A program made the position numbers and the translations under genes. A DNA stretch of 49,654 bases from an uncultured Bacilli bacterium (GTDB lineage Bacteria; Bacillota_I; Bacilli_A; RF39; UBA660), in the NCBI GenBank assembly GCA_934167885.1, contig CAKPMB010000011.1, positions 1 to 49,654 of the forward strand, given 5' to 3'. Positions 15,524 through 24,164 of this stretch are shown piece after piece (position 1 is the stretch's first letter; every line of letters begins with the position of its first letter). Under the pieces are notes generated by a model, which saw only the letters and a program-made list of their open reading frames with translations, had not been told where the DNA came from and ran no database searches.

Positions 15524-16911
15524 GATAGGGCTCCATACATTTTAAACATTGGTAAGATAATTGCTAAAACAATAACACCAACCGCCATAGCAAGGAAAAC
15601 AATCAAGAATGGTTCAACCAAACTTTTTATCTGTGTAATAGCATTAGAATGAAGATTATCGTAATATTCATATACCTTCTCCATCATCGGACCTAATTGA
15701 CCAGTATTTTCACCAGTTACAATCATCTCATAAGCAACAACCGGAATAGCCCAATTATCTTTAAAAGTATCTGAGATTTTACCACCAGAATTTAGATTTC
15801 TGACTGTTTTCATAATGATATCTTTATATACTTCATTCTCTGATACTTTCGCTAAAACATCCATACTATCTGTAATATAAACACCATGATTTAAAAGCGA
15901 AGCAAATGTCTTTGTAAACATTGATATTTCACTATACATAATAATATTTTTTAAAACAGGAACATGCAAATAAATAACTTGCATTGTCTTCCTAAAACTT
16001 CTAATGTTTTTATATAAATAAATATATATACCAAGTATCGCTAAAATAATGAGAAATAAAATCACAAAATTATTTTGTAAATATTCACTAATTCCTAGAA
16101 CTATTTTAGTTATTGTAGGAAGCTCCATGCCATATCCTTTAAACATTGTTTCATATTGAGGAACAATATATATAAGCACGAAAGTTACAACGGCAACCGA
16201 AAATAATAAAACAATTACTGGGTATGTCATAGCACTTTTGATTTCTTTTTTTGTTTTATCAATCGCTGTATAATAATCAGCCATATCTTCAAAAGTATTA
16301 GGTAAATCTCCCGTTAATTCCGCAGCTTTTGTCATATTAACAAGCAACTTAGGAAAGACCTTTTTTTGTTTATCAAATGAATCAGATAAACTATCTCCTG
16401 CTAATAAATCATAAATGACAAGTTCATATACTTTACGTTTAGCAGGATTAACACTTTGTTTTGCTAAAATTCTGAATGATTCAACTAACGGAATACCTGC
16501 TCTTATATAAGTGGCAAGTTGGGTAAGTGCAAAGGCTAATTCACTAGTTGACATTACTTTACCTAACGTTATATCAACGTCAAACTTACCACGTGGCTTA
16601 ATTTCAAGAACTTCCAAACCTTCTTGCTCTAAGAATTTTTTTGCTTGTTCTATATTATAAGCATCAAAAGATGAATTTATAATTTTACCAGCACGATTTT
16701 TAGCCTTATATCGAAAAGATATTTTAGGCATATCAACCATTTCTTGATGGGCTGTTTTTATTTTATCTAGTTTGTTAACAAATGTTGTAACTTCTAAATT
16801 AATTTTTTCTTCCTCAACATATAGTCCTTTAATTTTTTGCTTTTTACCAGTAAGAAAATATATTACTGACACAAGTCCTTTATAGAAATATGTTAGGATA
16901 TTATCTTTCAT
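15520..16911 (-). CDS. Type II secretion / type IV pilus inner-membrane protein (GspF/PilC/ComGB family)
   Basis: 463 residues from the ATG at 16911, which follows AAGGTGG; a longer in-frame start exists but lacks a ribosome binding site. An N-terminal region of about 45 residues contains a hydrophobic stretch (YFYKGLVSVIYFLTG). Then comes FRYKAKNRAGKIINSSF, the usual GspF entry, and two GspF repeats with membrane helices. It is the platform protein of pilus or pseudopilus machines. It is coupled to prepilin peptidase, but GspE and pilins are absent from this window, so they must be encoded elsewhere or be lost. Confidence 0.9.
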   Translation of the reverse strand: MKDNILTYFYKGLVSVIYFLTGKKQKIKGLYVEEEKINLEVTTFVNKLDKIKTAHQEMVDMPKISFRYKAKNRAGKIINSSFDAYNIEQAKKFLEQEGLEVLEIKPRGKFDVDITLGKVMSTSELAFALTQLATYIRAGIPLVESFRILAKQSVNPAKRKVYELVIYDLLAGDSLSDSFDKQKKVFPKLLVNMTKAAELTGDLPNTFEDMADYYTAIDKTKKEIKSAMTYPVIVLLFSVAVVTFVLIYIVPQYETMFKGYGMELPTITKIVLGISEYLQNNFVILFLIILAILGIYIYLYKNIRSFRKTMQVIYLHVPVLKNIIMYSEISMFTKTFASLLNHGVYITDSMDVLAKVSENEVYKDIIMKTVRNLNSGGKISDTFKDNWAIPVVAYEMIVTGENTGQLGPMMEKVYEYYDNLHSNAITQIKSLVEPFLIVFLAMAVGVIVLAIILPMFKMYGALS

Positions 16912-16951
16912 AAGCCACCTTCTATTCTTACTTAATTCTAGCATAGCCCTT

Positions 16952-16978
16952 AAAAAAAAGCAATGTCATTCCATTACT
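16952..16978 (-). terminator. Terminator of topB
   Basis: Minus strand AGTAATG/CATTGCT stem (one T-G pair), six-base loop, then eight T, about 15 bases after the topB stop. Confidence 0.7.
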
Positions 16979-16993
16979 TTTTATGTCTATTTA

Positions 16994-19081
16994 TTAATTA
17001 AAACTAAATTCAATTTTACCATCCTTTAATACTAAATAAGCATCAAATTGTTTATTATTTTTAGAAGTAAAACCTTTTATTTTGGAAGTTTTGCCACTCT
17101 TTAGAAGAAGCATAGCATTTTGTTTAGAAATAACACGATTACAAATATTTAAACTTATTCTAAAAGTGCAACCATTACGATAACCACTGCAACCATATCC
17201 ATAACGATTACGTAAAACATTCTCTCCACAAATAGGACATTTGCCAACATTATCTAAATAAAAACCCGTATCTGTATCTTCTTCAAGAGTAGATTTAGTT
17301 TGTTTAAATACTTCGCTTATTTCATTTTTAGCAAGCATAATACTATCATCAATTTTAATTTCATTGTGATAAACTTGTTTTAGAGCACGACCTATTTGAC
17401 TTGTTTTATATTTATCCATATTAATATTCATTTGTTTAAGAGATTCTATCAAAAATTCGCCATCTGGTAAAATGGTATATACATCTTTTTTTAACAGAAT
17501 ATATTTACTATTAAGAGCATTTTCAATAATCCCTGTTCTAGTTGCTTCCGTTCCTAATTCTAATCCTTCAAAAATAGCTTTATATTCATCATTATCATCG
17601 TCATCATTCTTATTTGCTTTATCATCTTTAAAAGGATTTTTTAAATAATTATTAAGCGTTTCGATAGTCCAATGTTTAGGGGGGGACGTTTCCTTTTCTT
17701 TTGGAACGAATTTAATATTTATTTTATCCCCTACTTCTAAATTGGGAATATCCTTATCTTTTTCTTGTGAATCTTCATATTTAGTCCAACCTTTAGTTAA
17801 AACAACAATGCCTTTTAAACTAAATTCTTCATAATCCCCTACTTTAATTTTTAATTCTTCTCTTAAAACCGAACACTCTTCTTCACAAAAAACAGCGACA
17901 AATCTTTTAAAAACCGTTTGATAAACAATAAATTCATTTGGACTTAGACTATCTTTACTAGGAATCTTATAAGTTGGCGTTAAAGCTGAATGGGACTCTA
18001 TCTTACTATCATCAAAAATCGTTTTTTTATCTTTAAAAATTACTGGATAACCTATTTCTTTAATAGTATTTAAAATCTTTTTTACTTTATCTTTTTCTTG
18101 CGTTGCTAAATATTCTGTATTAGTTCTGGGATAAGTTAAATAACCCTCTTCATATAACTTTTGCACGATTTTAAGACTCTCATCCATCGACATTTTATAT
18201 TTTTTACCAAGATAACTTTGTAATTTTGATAAAGAAAATAATTTTGGAGGATTTATTTTATCTTGTTTTTTCTTCTTATCAATGACAATAGCATCACTCT
18301 CATTGTATAAATTACACAATTCTTGGGCTTTCGCTAAAGAATCCTTGTCAAACTTTTCTTTACTATTTAATTCAATTTCAGTGCCATTTGTTGTTTCTTT
18401 ACTAGTAAGGCCATAATAAATACTTGGCACAAAGTTTTTAATGGCCATATCGCGATCATATATAGCTTTAACAATGGGAATAATAACTCTCCCAACTCGT
18501 AATAAAACCCCGGTTTTTAAAGTGGCATAACGGGTTAGGTTTACACCATATAACCAATCAATATAGGTTCTCGCTAAGCCTTCATTGGCAAGATTATCAT
18601 ATAAAGAATCATCCTTTAAATCAGCAAGAGACTCTTTAATGGTCTCCCTCGTCTGATCAGGTAACCATAACCGCTTCATAGGTTTATCTTTTAAAAGCGC
18701 ATGACTAACACAAATACGAACAATAATTTCACCTTCACGATCAGCATCGCCTGCATTAACAATAAAATCAACATCATTTCTATTAATTAATGTTTTTATT
18801 AAATTAAATTGTTTTAGGACACCTTCATCAACTTGGTGATTCTTATCTTTTTTTAACTGAAATTTAAATTCTTTAGGAAAACACGGAATATTATCAATTT
18901 TCCAACGATAATCAGGATTTTCTTCATAATCTTCAACATCACATAATGAAAACAAATGACCAAACACCCATGTAACAATATATTTATCATTAATAAAATA
19001 GTTTCCCATACTCTTCATATCAGGAAGACTATCACGAATATTTCGCGCTAAACTAGGTTTTTCGGCAATAATTACTATCAT
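16994..19081 (-). CDS. topB: DNA topoisomerase III (type IA)
   Basis: 695 residues from the ATG at 19081; an in-frame extension upstream lacks family similarity. The Toprim domain starts MIVIIAEKPSLARNI and has the acidic DADREGE motif. The catalytic Tyr is in EGYLTYPRTNTEYL. The C terminus has a zinc-ribbon CPICGENVLRNRYGYGC. Topoisomerase III decatenates and resolves recombination intermediates. Although topB often rides on conjugative elements, none of the usual element genes are next to it. Ribosome binding site GGGTG is moderate. Confidence 0.94.
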   Translation of the reverse strand: MIVIIAEKPSLARNIRDSLPDMKSMGNYFINDKYIVTWVFGHLFSLCDVEDYEENPDYRWKIDNIPCFPKEFKFQLKKDKNHQVDEGVLKQFNLIKTLINRNDVDFIVNAGDADREGEIIVRICVSHALLKDKPMKRLWLPDQTRETIKESLADLKDDSLYDNLANEGLARTYIDWLYGVNLTRYATLKTGVLLRVGRVIIPIVKAIYDRDMAIKNFVPSIYYGLTSKETTNGTEIELNSKEKFDKDSLAKAQELCNLYNESDAIVIDKKKKQDKINPPKLFSLSKLQSYLGKKYKMSMDESLKIVQKLYEEGYLTYPRTNTEYLATQEKDKVKKILNTIKEIGYPVIFKDKKTIFDDSKIESHSALTPTYKIPSKDSLSPNEFIVYQTVFKRFVAVFCEEECSVLREELKIKVGDYEEFSLKGIVVLTKGWTKYEDSQEKDKDIPNLEVGDKINIKFVPKEKETSPPKHWTIETLNNYLKNPFKDDKANKNDDDDNDEYKAIFEGLELGTEATRTGIIENALNSKYILLKKDVYTILPDGEFLIESLKQMNINMDKYKTSQIGRALKQVYHNEIKIDDSIMLAKNEISEVFKQTKSTLEEDTDTGFYLDNVGKCPICGENVLRNRYGYGCSGYRNGCTFRISLNICNRVISKQNAMLLLKSGKTSKIKGFTSKNNKQFDAYLVLKDGKIEFSFN

Positions 19082-19170
19082 TCTAACACCCTTCGTTAAG
19101 TATACCAAAACTTTTAAAAATCGTCCACCATCAAAAAACACAATTTTTTTCTTAATTTATAAAAAAATAA

Positions 19171-19199
19171 TTGACTAGTCCTTAAAAAAATGCTAGAAT
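19171..19199 (+). promoter_or_regulatory. Promoter of tRNA-Arg/tRNA-Pro
   Basis: TTGACT (19171-19176), 17 bases, TAGAAT (19194-19199), 20 bases before tRNA-Arg. Confidence 0.75.
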
Positions 19200-19219
19200 G
19201 AATATGTTTCATTTGAAAT

Positions 19220-19296
19220 GCGCTCGTAGCTCAATTGGATAGAGCGTTTGGCTACGGACCAAAAGGTTGCGGGTTCAATTCCTACCGGGCGCACCA
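19220..19296 (+). tRNA. tRNA-Arg (ACG)
   Basis: Acceptor GCGCTCG/CGGGCGC, anticodon stem TTTGG/CCAAA around CTACGGA (anticodon ACG, read as ICG after deamination), encoded CCA at the end. Confidence 0.95.
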
Positions 19297-19302
19297 TTTT
19301 AT

Positions 19303-19379
19303 CGGGATGTGGCTCAATTTGGTAGAGCACTTGGTTTGGGACCAAGTGGTTGCAGGTTCAAATCCTGTCATCCCGACCA
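19303..19379 (+). tRNA. tRNA-Pro (TGG)
   Basis: Acceptor CGGGATG/CATCCCG, anticodon stem CTTGG/CCAAG around TTTGGGA (anticodon TGG), encoded CCA. Six bases after tRNA-Arg, so cotranscribed. Confidence 0.95.
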
Positions 19380-19390
19380 TTTTGAAGTGT

Positions 19391-19414
19391 CGTTGCAATG
19401 CAACGTTTTTTTTT
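19391..19414 (+). terminator. Terminator of the tRNA-Arg/tRNA-Pro unit
   Basis: Perfect CGTTGC/GCAACG stem with a three-base loop and nine T, 12 bases after tRNA-Pro. Confidence 0.85.
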
Positions 19415-19472
19415 GTAAATTTTTAATGTTTTTTTCTTAAATTTATACTATAATACATTTATTGAGGTAGAT

Positions 19473-20282
19473 ATGTTTAAGATGGCGCGAAATAATTTAA
19501 GAAAAATCATTAAAGAGAAAAAAGATAAAGGCTATAAGTCAATAGCCATATATTTTATACTACGTTTTTGTGTAATTTTATGTCTTATACTACAGCTTGT
19601 GCATGGTGACTTGAATAATGCTTTCTTCTGTTTAATAACACTTATCTTATTACTGCTTCCCTTCATTGTTCAAGAACGCTTAAAAATCGAATTACCAAGT
19701 ATGTTAGAAAGTATTATCTTATTTTTTATATTTTCAGCAGAAATCTTAGGTGAAATTAACAATTTTTACAATATTATTCCTTTTTGGGATACCATCTTAC
19801 ATACCATCAATGGCTTTTTAGCAGCAGCGATTGGTTTTGCCCTTGTTGATTTATTAAATAAAAACAGCGATAATTTTAATCTATCACCTATATACTTATG
19901 CCTTGTAGCCTTTTGCTTTTCGATGACTATTGGCATCTTATGGGAATTCTTTGAATTTAGTGCTGATCGGATATTCAAAAGTGATATGCAAAAAGATCGT
20001 TATGTTAGTAACATCTCATCAGTTTTGTTAAATGAAGGTAAACACAATCAACCTATTAAATTTGATAATATTGGGTATACTATTATATATGATAAGGATG
20101 GCAATGAATTATACAAGATGAATGCATATTTAGATATTGGCCTTATTGATACGATGAAAGATTTAATGGTCAACTTTGTAGGAGCAGCCTTCTTTTGTTC
20201 AATATGTTATATATCCCTAACACGTCAAAATAAATATAAAAATATAATAACTAATCTAACACCGAAAAAAGGAAATTATTAA
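19473..20282 (+). CDS. Integral membrane protein, function unknown
   Basis: 269 residues. After a basic N terminus there are about six hydrophobic segments (about 24-40, 47-65, 75-92, 108-125, 140-160, 232-250). The polar signature WDTILHTINGF in one loop and ILWEFFEFSAD after another helix recall the DUF2238/YjdF-type membrane proteins, but I cannot assign it firmly. A soluble stretch with likely beta structure sits between the last two helices. TATAAT lies about 30 bases upstream and GAGGT precedes the start. It is 17 bases upstream of a FemAB-type gene, so the two probably form an operon. Confidence 0.75.
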   Translation: MFKMARNNLRKIIKEKKDKGYKSIAIYFILRFCVILCLILQLVHGDLNNAFFCLITLILLLLPFIVQERLKIELPSMLESIILFFIFSAEILGEINNFYNIIPFWDTILHTINGFLAAAIGFALVDLLNKNSDNFNLSPIYLCLVAFCFSMTIGILWEFFEFSADRIFKSDMQKDRYVSNISSVLLNEGKHNQPIKFDNIGYTIIYDKDGNELYKMNAYLDIGLIDTMKDLMVNFVGAAFFCSICYISLTRQNKYKNIITNLTPKKGNY

Positions 20283-20299
20283 TAAAAAGGAGTGAATTT

Positions 20300-21580
20300 A
20301 TGGAATTTGTTAGTGATTTAAATGAAAAAGAATATAATGATTTTTTAATGAAATCTGCTGATAGTGTCCATTTCTTACAATCAGTAGAATGGGCCAATGT
20401 TAAAAGGATGAATAAAAAAATAGAAACACATTTAGTTGGCGTTAAGGAAGATAATAAACTAATCGCCGTTGCTTCCCTTATTGGGCGACGTCTTCCTCTT
20501 GGATACAGCTATTGGACAATCCCTAGAGGATTTTTAATGGACTATAATAATCGTGAACTACTTAGTTTCTTTACCAAAAGTGTCGTTGATTATACTAAGA
20601 AATTTAAATCCATCTATCTAAAAATTGATCCAGATATTGAACTACACAAAATTGATCATCAAAATAACGTCTTAGATGGACCTAATAATTATGACTTAGT
20701 TAAAGATATGGAAAAATTAGGTTACAAACATTTAGGATACAATAAATTTTTTGAACATAGTTATCCACGTTATACTTTTAGAATTGATTTAACAAGCGAC
20801 GTTCCAACAATTGTTGAAAGATTCCATCAATCAGCAAGACAACGTATTAAAAAAGCCGAAGTCTTTGGCGTTAAAGTTAAAATTGGTGATTATAATGATG
20901 TCAATAAATTTTACGAATTAATGGAAAAAACTGAAAAAAAGAAAGACTTCTACTCGCATAATCTTAAATTTTACCAAGAATTTTATAAAATATTCCATAA
21001 AAATAAGCATGTAACTTTGTATATCGCAACTATTAATATTGATGAAAGTCTAAAAAATATTAATAATGAAATCGATAAATTAACCAAAGAACTTGAAAGT
21101 GGTGATAAATTAACAAAGAATCAAAAACAAACACTTAATAGTCAAATAGAAGGTTTTAAAAAATCATCTAAAGAATTTATAGAAGTTCAAAAAGAAATGG
21201 GTAATGAAATTCTTTTAAGTGCTTATATGATTGTTAATTATGGCGTGAAATGTTGGACACTATATTCATGTAATGAACCTAAAGTTAAAGGCGCCTTTGG
21301 TAATTATTTAATATATAACACGCAAGTTATTGATGCCCATAATAAGGGTTTTAAAATCTTTGATGCCTTTGGCACAATTGGGGATTTAAATGCCGATAAT
21401 CACCTTACTGGTCTTCACGAATTTAAAAAGAAATTTGGGGGCGAATATATTGAATTCATTGGTGAATTTGATTATGTTCAAAGAAAGTTAATGTATTTTC
21501 TATGGACAAAGTTAGTGCCATATTATCATAAATTAGTTAATAAAAGCTTAAAGAAAAGTGTTAAAAAAAATGTTCAGTGA
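20300..21580 (+). CDS. FemAB-type peptidoglycan bridge aminoacyltransferase
   Basis: 426 residues. Two GNAT-like halves: N-terminal FLQSVEWANVKR and YSYWTIPRGFLMDY, C-terminal LLSAYMIVNYGVKCWTLYSC and FDAFGTIGDLN. A charged coiled-coil insertion separates them (about 248-295, NNEIDKLTKELESGDKLTKN), as in FemA/FemX/MurM. These enzymes add amino acids from aminoacyl-tRNA to the lipid II stem peptide, making the cross-bridge. The amino acid used cannot be predicted. The gene follows AAGGAGTG and ends in a shared terminator. It fits the surrounding envelope genes (clostripain-like protease, LTA synthase). Confidence 0.9.
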   Translation: MEFVSDLNEKEYNDFLMKSADSVHFLQSVEWANVKRMNKKIETHLVGVKEDNKLIAVASLIGRRLPLGYSYWTIPRGFLMDYNNRELLSFFTKSVVDYTKKFKSIYLKIDPDIELHKIDHQNNVLDGPNNYDLVKDMEKLGYKHLGYNKFFEHSYPRYTFRIDLTSDVPTIVERFHQSARQRIKKAEVFGVKVKIGDYNDVNKFYELMEKTEKKKDFYSHNLKFYQEFYKIFHKNKHVTLYIATINIDESLKNINNEIDKLTKELESGDKLTKNQKQTLNSQIEGFKKSSKEFIEVQKEMGNEILLSAYMIVNYGVKCWTLYSCNEPKVKGAFGNYLIYNTQVIDAHNKGFKIFDAFGTIGDLNADNHLTGLHEFKKKFGGEYIEFIGEFDYVQRKLMYFLWTKLVPYYHKLVNKSLKKSVKKNVQ

Positions 21581-21598
21581 TATCACCGAACATTTTTT
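21563..21598. terminator. Bidirectional terminator between femAB-type and clostripain-like genes
   Basis: Stem TGTTC-x-GTGA/TCAC-x-GAACA with one mismatch, A-rich on one side and six T on the other. It contains the stop codon of the plus-strand gene and touches the stop of the minus-strand gene. Confidence 0.75.
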
Positions 21599-24059
21599 AA
21601 TTCATGGCAACTAATTTAGAATAATAATATTTATTATTAACATCAAATATTTTAAATACACAGAAGTATTTAGCATTCTTTGAAAAATCAGCTAACGAAA
21701 ATTCAAAGTCATCCACAGGATATTCTTGTCCACGCATAATGCCATTACCTTCCCAATTAGTGGTATAATTTCCTTTACTATCTAAGATTTTATAAGCACT
21801 CGATGAAAAAGAAATATATTCATAATCACTTAAATTAGCATTTACAACACTTGGTAAATCATTATCAGATTGAATGGTTAAACTCTCAATACCTATTTTA
21901 TTCTTTTTCTTATCATATGAAAGGCCCATACGGGTAGTTTTCATTATAAAATCTTTGCTAAAATTCTCTAAGACAACGAACGTTGAATATCTTATATATG
22001 ATGATGTTTCATCTTCTTCAATTAGGGGAATAATGTATTCAGCCCCCTTCTCTTTTTTAGAAGATACCTTTAAAAATCTTCCTTTAATACTAGCTTCCAA
22101 TTTATTATTATTTAAAGTGGCATTCTTACCACGATAAATCATTTTATAATAACCATCATCTTGTTGTTCAAAAACTAAGTATTCAGCTTTCGCAAAGCCT
22201 TTAGTTTGATCATCAGTTAGTGTCATTTGAAATTCTGCTGAATTATTCTTAGGAGATGATACATTCGTCGTATTATTTAAGAAATTATATGAATACCGAC
22301 TATTTGTTTGAATATTATAAAAATCTTTAATAAAAGTATTATATTGTGTTAACTTATCAAAGTCACTATATTTTCCAAGTAACATTTGTTTAGCTGAACT
22401 AGAGCCATTATATGGAAAATAAATACTTAATCCATGAGATTCACTACTTGATGATGAATTATAAACAATACATTCATCTAATACACTTAAAAGATTATCA
22501 GCTTTCGTTTTAGAAAGACTTTTAAGATTAGAAACTAAACTATATAAGTCAACCATATCAAAACTAGCATCATCTGATCCTGCATATTGATACAAATTAC
22601 TTCTTACCCTAGCAATTTGATTATAATTATTTTTAACATCAAGTTGATTGAAAAATTCATTTACACTACTTTCAACTTTACTAATTTTGCTTAAATCTAG
22701 AATTGAATATGTTGAATAAATATTATAACTTCGACCATACGCTGTATAATAGGCTTTTTGAAAATCACTAATACTTTCGTTATATGATGAAATAAATTTT
22801 TTACCAATTTGAACATTATTATCACGTTTTGAAATATTATTAATGAACGTTAAAGCACTAAAACCATTCGCACCTTGGGTTGTTTCTTCCGATGCAACCA
22901 TATATTCAGCATAATCATCAAGAATACTTGCCATTTCCAAAGAGGCATTTAAACAAGTTCTAAACATAATTAATTCTAACTTATTGTTACTATTAAATGG
23001 TGACTTTTTAAAAGCTGTATCAATTTCCGTAAGTTCTAGACCATCACCGCCATGTAATTCATCAAACTCACTACCTAAAATAGCCGCTCCATGATTCCAA
23101 AAAATTAAATCATATGTATCAGACTTATAATTCTCATATACATAATTTAGAAAAGAACTTAGAGAACTTGCATCCCCCATATTCAAATTGTCTTGCTGGC
23201 GAACTTTAGTAAAACCACCTGATTTTAATTCATAGATAGAAGATTCCCCATATGTTATATAACGGTTATACCACTTCTTACTACCACCTGCCATTAAAAC
23301 AATATTGATATCATTCTCTGAAGTTTTACTATATTTGATAGCGCTTAAATCCGAAGTTCCAAGCCCAATACTAGACTCTAAATCCGAACCTACCATATAT
23401 ATCATAAGTGTTCTACTCTTCTTTGGTCCAATAGGGGCATTTGATAAAGCTCCATCTTTAAATAGCCAAATGAAGAAACCAAATGCTATCAAAAAAATGA
23501 TTAAAGCAATAAAACCAACACCTAAGTTTCTAAAAGGATTTTTAGGCTTAACATTAGGTCCCATTGGTCCATTACCATAACTTTGATTATTAGGCATCCT
23601 GTTCATAGGATTTGGCGTGTTGTTATAATTATTCATAGGCATACCCGTATTGGGATTAAAATTCATCTGTTGATTATTTGGCATATTATTAATTGGTCTT
23701 TGCATATTATTATAATTATTTAAAGGCATTCCTGTATTAGGATCAAAGTTCATTTGTTGATTCCCTGACATATTCATTGATCCCGCATTATTATAATTAT
23801 TTAAAGGCATTCCCGTATTGGGATCAAAATTCATTTGTTGATTATTATAATTACTATTAACATTATAATTATTAGAATTCACCCCTTGCGAATTATTCTG
23901 AATTCTTATCCCATCATTTAAATTATTATTGTATGAATTGTTAGAAATACCACTTTGATTTGACATATTAGTAGTATTTGAAAAGTTGCTTGACATGTCA
24001 TTAAGCGGCCTTCCTGTTATAGGATCATACCCACCTATTTTCTTATTTCCATTATCCAT
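21597..24059 (-). CDS. Clostripain-family (C11) cysteine protease with Asn-rich repeat tail
   Basis: 820 residues from the ATG at 24059, preceded by GGAGTAGAAGG. The longer in-frame start would overlap a TATACT box. Residues 1-175 are Asn/Met/Pro-rich with repeats of the type DPxTGxPLN. One membrane helix follows (about 180-205). The C11 peptidase domain then shows TLMIYMVGSDLES, catalytic His in IFWNHGAA and catalytic Cys in FRTCLNAS, followed by EETTQGANGF. A beta-rich C-terminal region of about 280 residues follows. Topology predicts the repeats in the cytoplasm and the protease outside. The substrate is unknown. Related C11 proteins act as secreted or self-activating proteases. Confidence 0.88.
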   Translation of the reverse strand: MDNGNKKIGGYDPITGRPLNDMSSNFSNTTNMSNQSGISNNSYNNNLNDGIRIQNNSQGVNSNNYNVNSNYNNQQMNFDPNTGMPLNNYNNAGSMNMSGNQQMNFDPNTGMPLNNYNNMQRPINNMPNNQQMNFNPNTGMPMNNYNNTPNPMNRMPNNQSYGNGPMGPNVKPKNPFRNLGVGFIALIIFLIAFGFFIWLFKDGALSNAPIGPKKSRTLMIYMVGSDLESSIGLGTSDLSAIKYSKTSENDINIVLMAGGSKKWYNRYITYGESSIYELKSGGFTKVRQQDNLNMGDASSLSSFLNYVYENYKSDTYDLIFWNHGAAILGSEFDELHGGDGLELTEIDTAFKKSPFNSNNKLELIMFRTCLNASLEMASILDDYAEYMVASEETTQGANGFSALTFINNISKRDNNVQIGKKFISSYNESISDFQKAYYTAYGRSYNIYSTYSILDLSKISKVESSVNEFFNQLDVKNNYNQIARVRSNLYQYAGSDDASFDMVDLYSLVSNLKSLSKTKADNLLSVLDECIVYNSSSSSESHGLSIYFPYNGSSSAKQMLLGKYSDFDKLTQYNTFIKDFYNIQTNSRYSYNFLNNTTNVSSPKNNSAEFQMTLTDDQTKGFAKAEYLVFEQQDDGYYKMIYRGKNATLNNNKLEASIKGRFLKVSSKKEKGAEYIIPLIEEDETSSYIRYSTFVVLENFSKDFIMKTTRMGLSYDKKKNKIGIESLTIQSDNDLPSVVNANLSDYEYISFSSSAYKILDSKGNYTTNWEGNGIMRGQEYPVDDFEFSLADFSKNAKYFCVFKIFDVNNKYYYSKLVAMN
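23615..24045 (-). repeat. DPxTGxPLN repeat region coding the protease tail
   Basis: Three copies of an 18-residue unit (QQMNFDPNTGMPLNNYNN and two variants) plus a degenerate first copy (YDPITGRPLN) are encoded here. The units are separated by 12-15 residue spacers rich in Asn, Met and Pro. DNA identity between units is high, so copy number may vary by recombination. Confidence 0.75.
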
Positions 24060-24115
24060 CCTTCTACTCCTACTATAAAAGTATACCATTACTACACATT
24101 TTTTTATAGATAAAT

Positions 24116-24144
24116 TTGGCTTTTCTTTATATAAATGTTATAAT
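24116..24144 (+). promoter_or_regulatory. Promoter of the LTA synthase gene
   Basis: TTGGCT (24116-24121), 17 bases, TATAAT (24139-24144), about 20 bases before the ATG. Confidence 0.7.
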
Positions 24145-24164
24145 CTTTGTTAAGGAAGTTGATT

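Noticed and set aside
16994..19081. topB as a sign of an integrative conjugative element.
   Set aside because: No relaxase, type IV secretion, integrase or attachment repeats nearby, even though tRNA-Arg next door would be a usual target.
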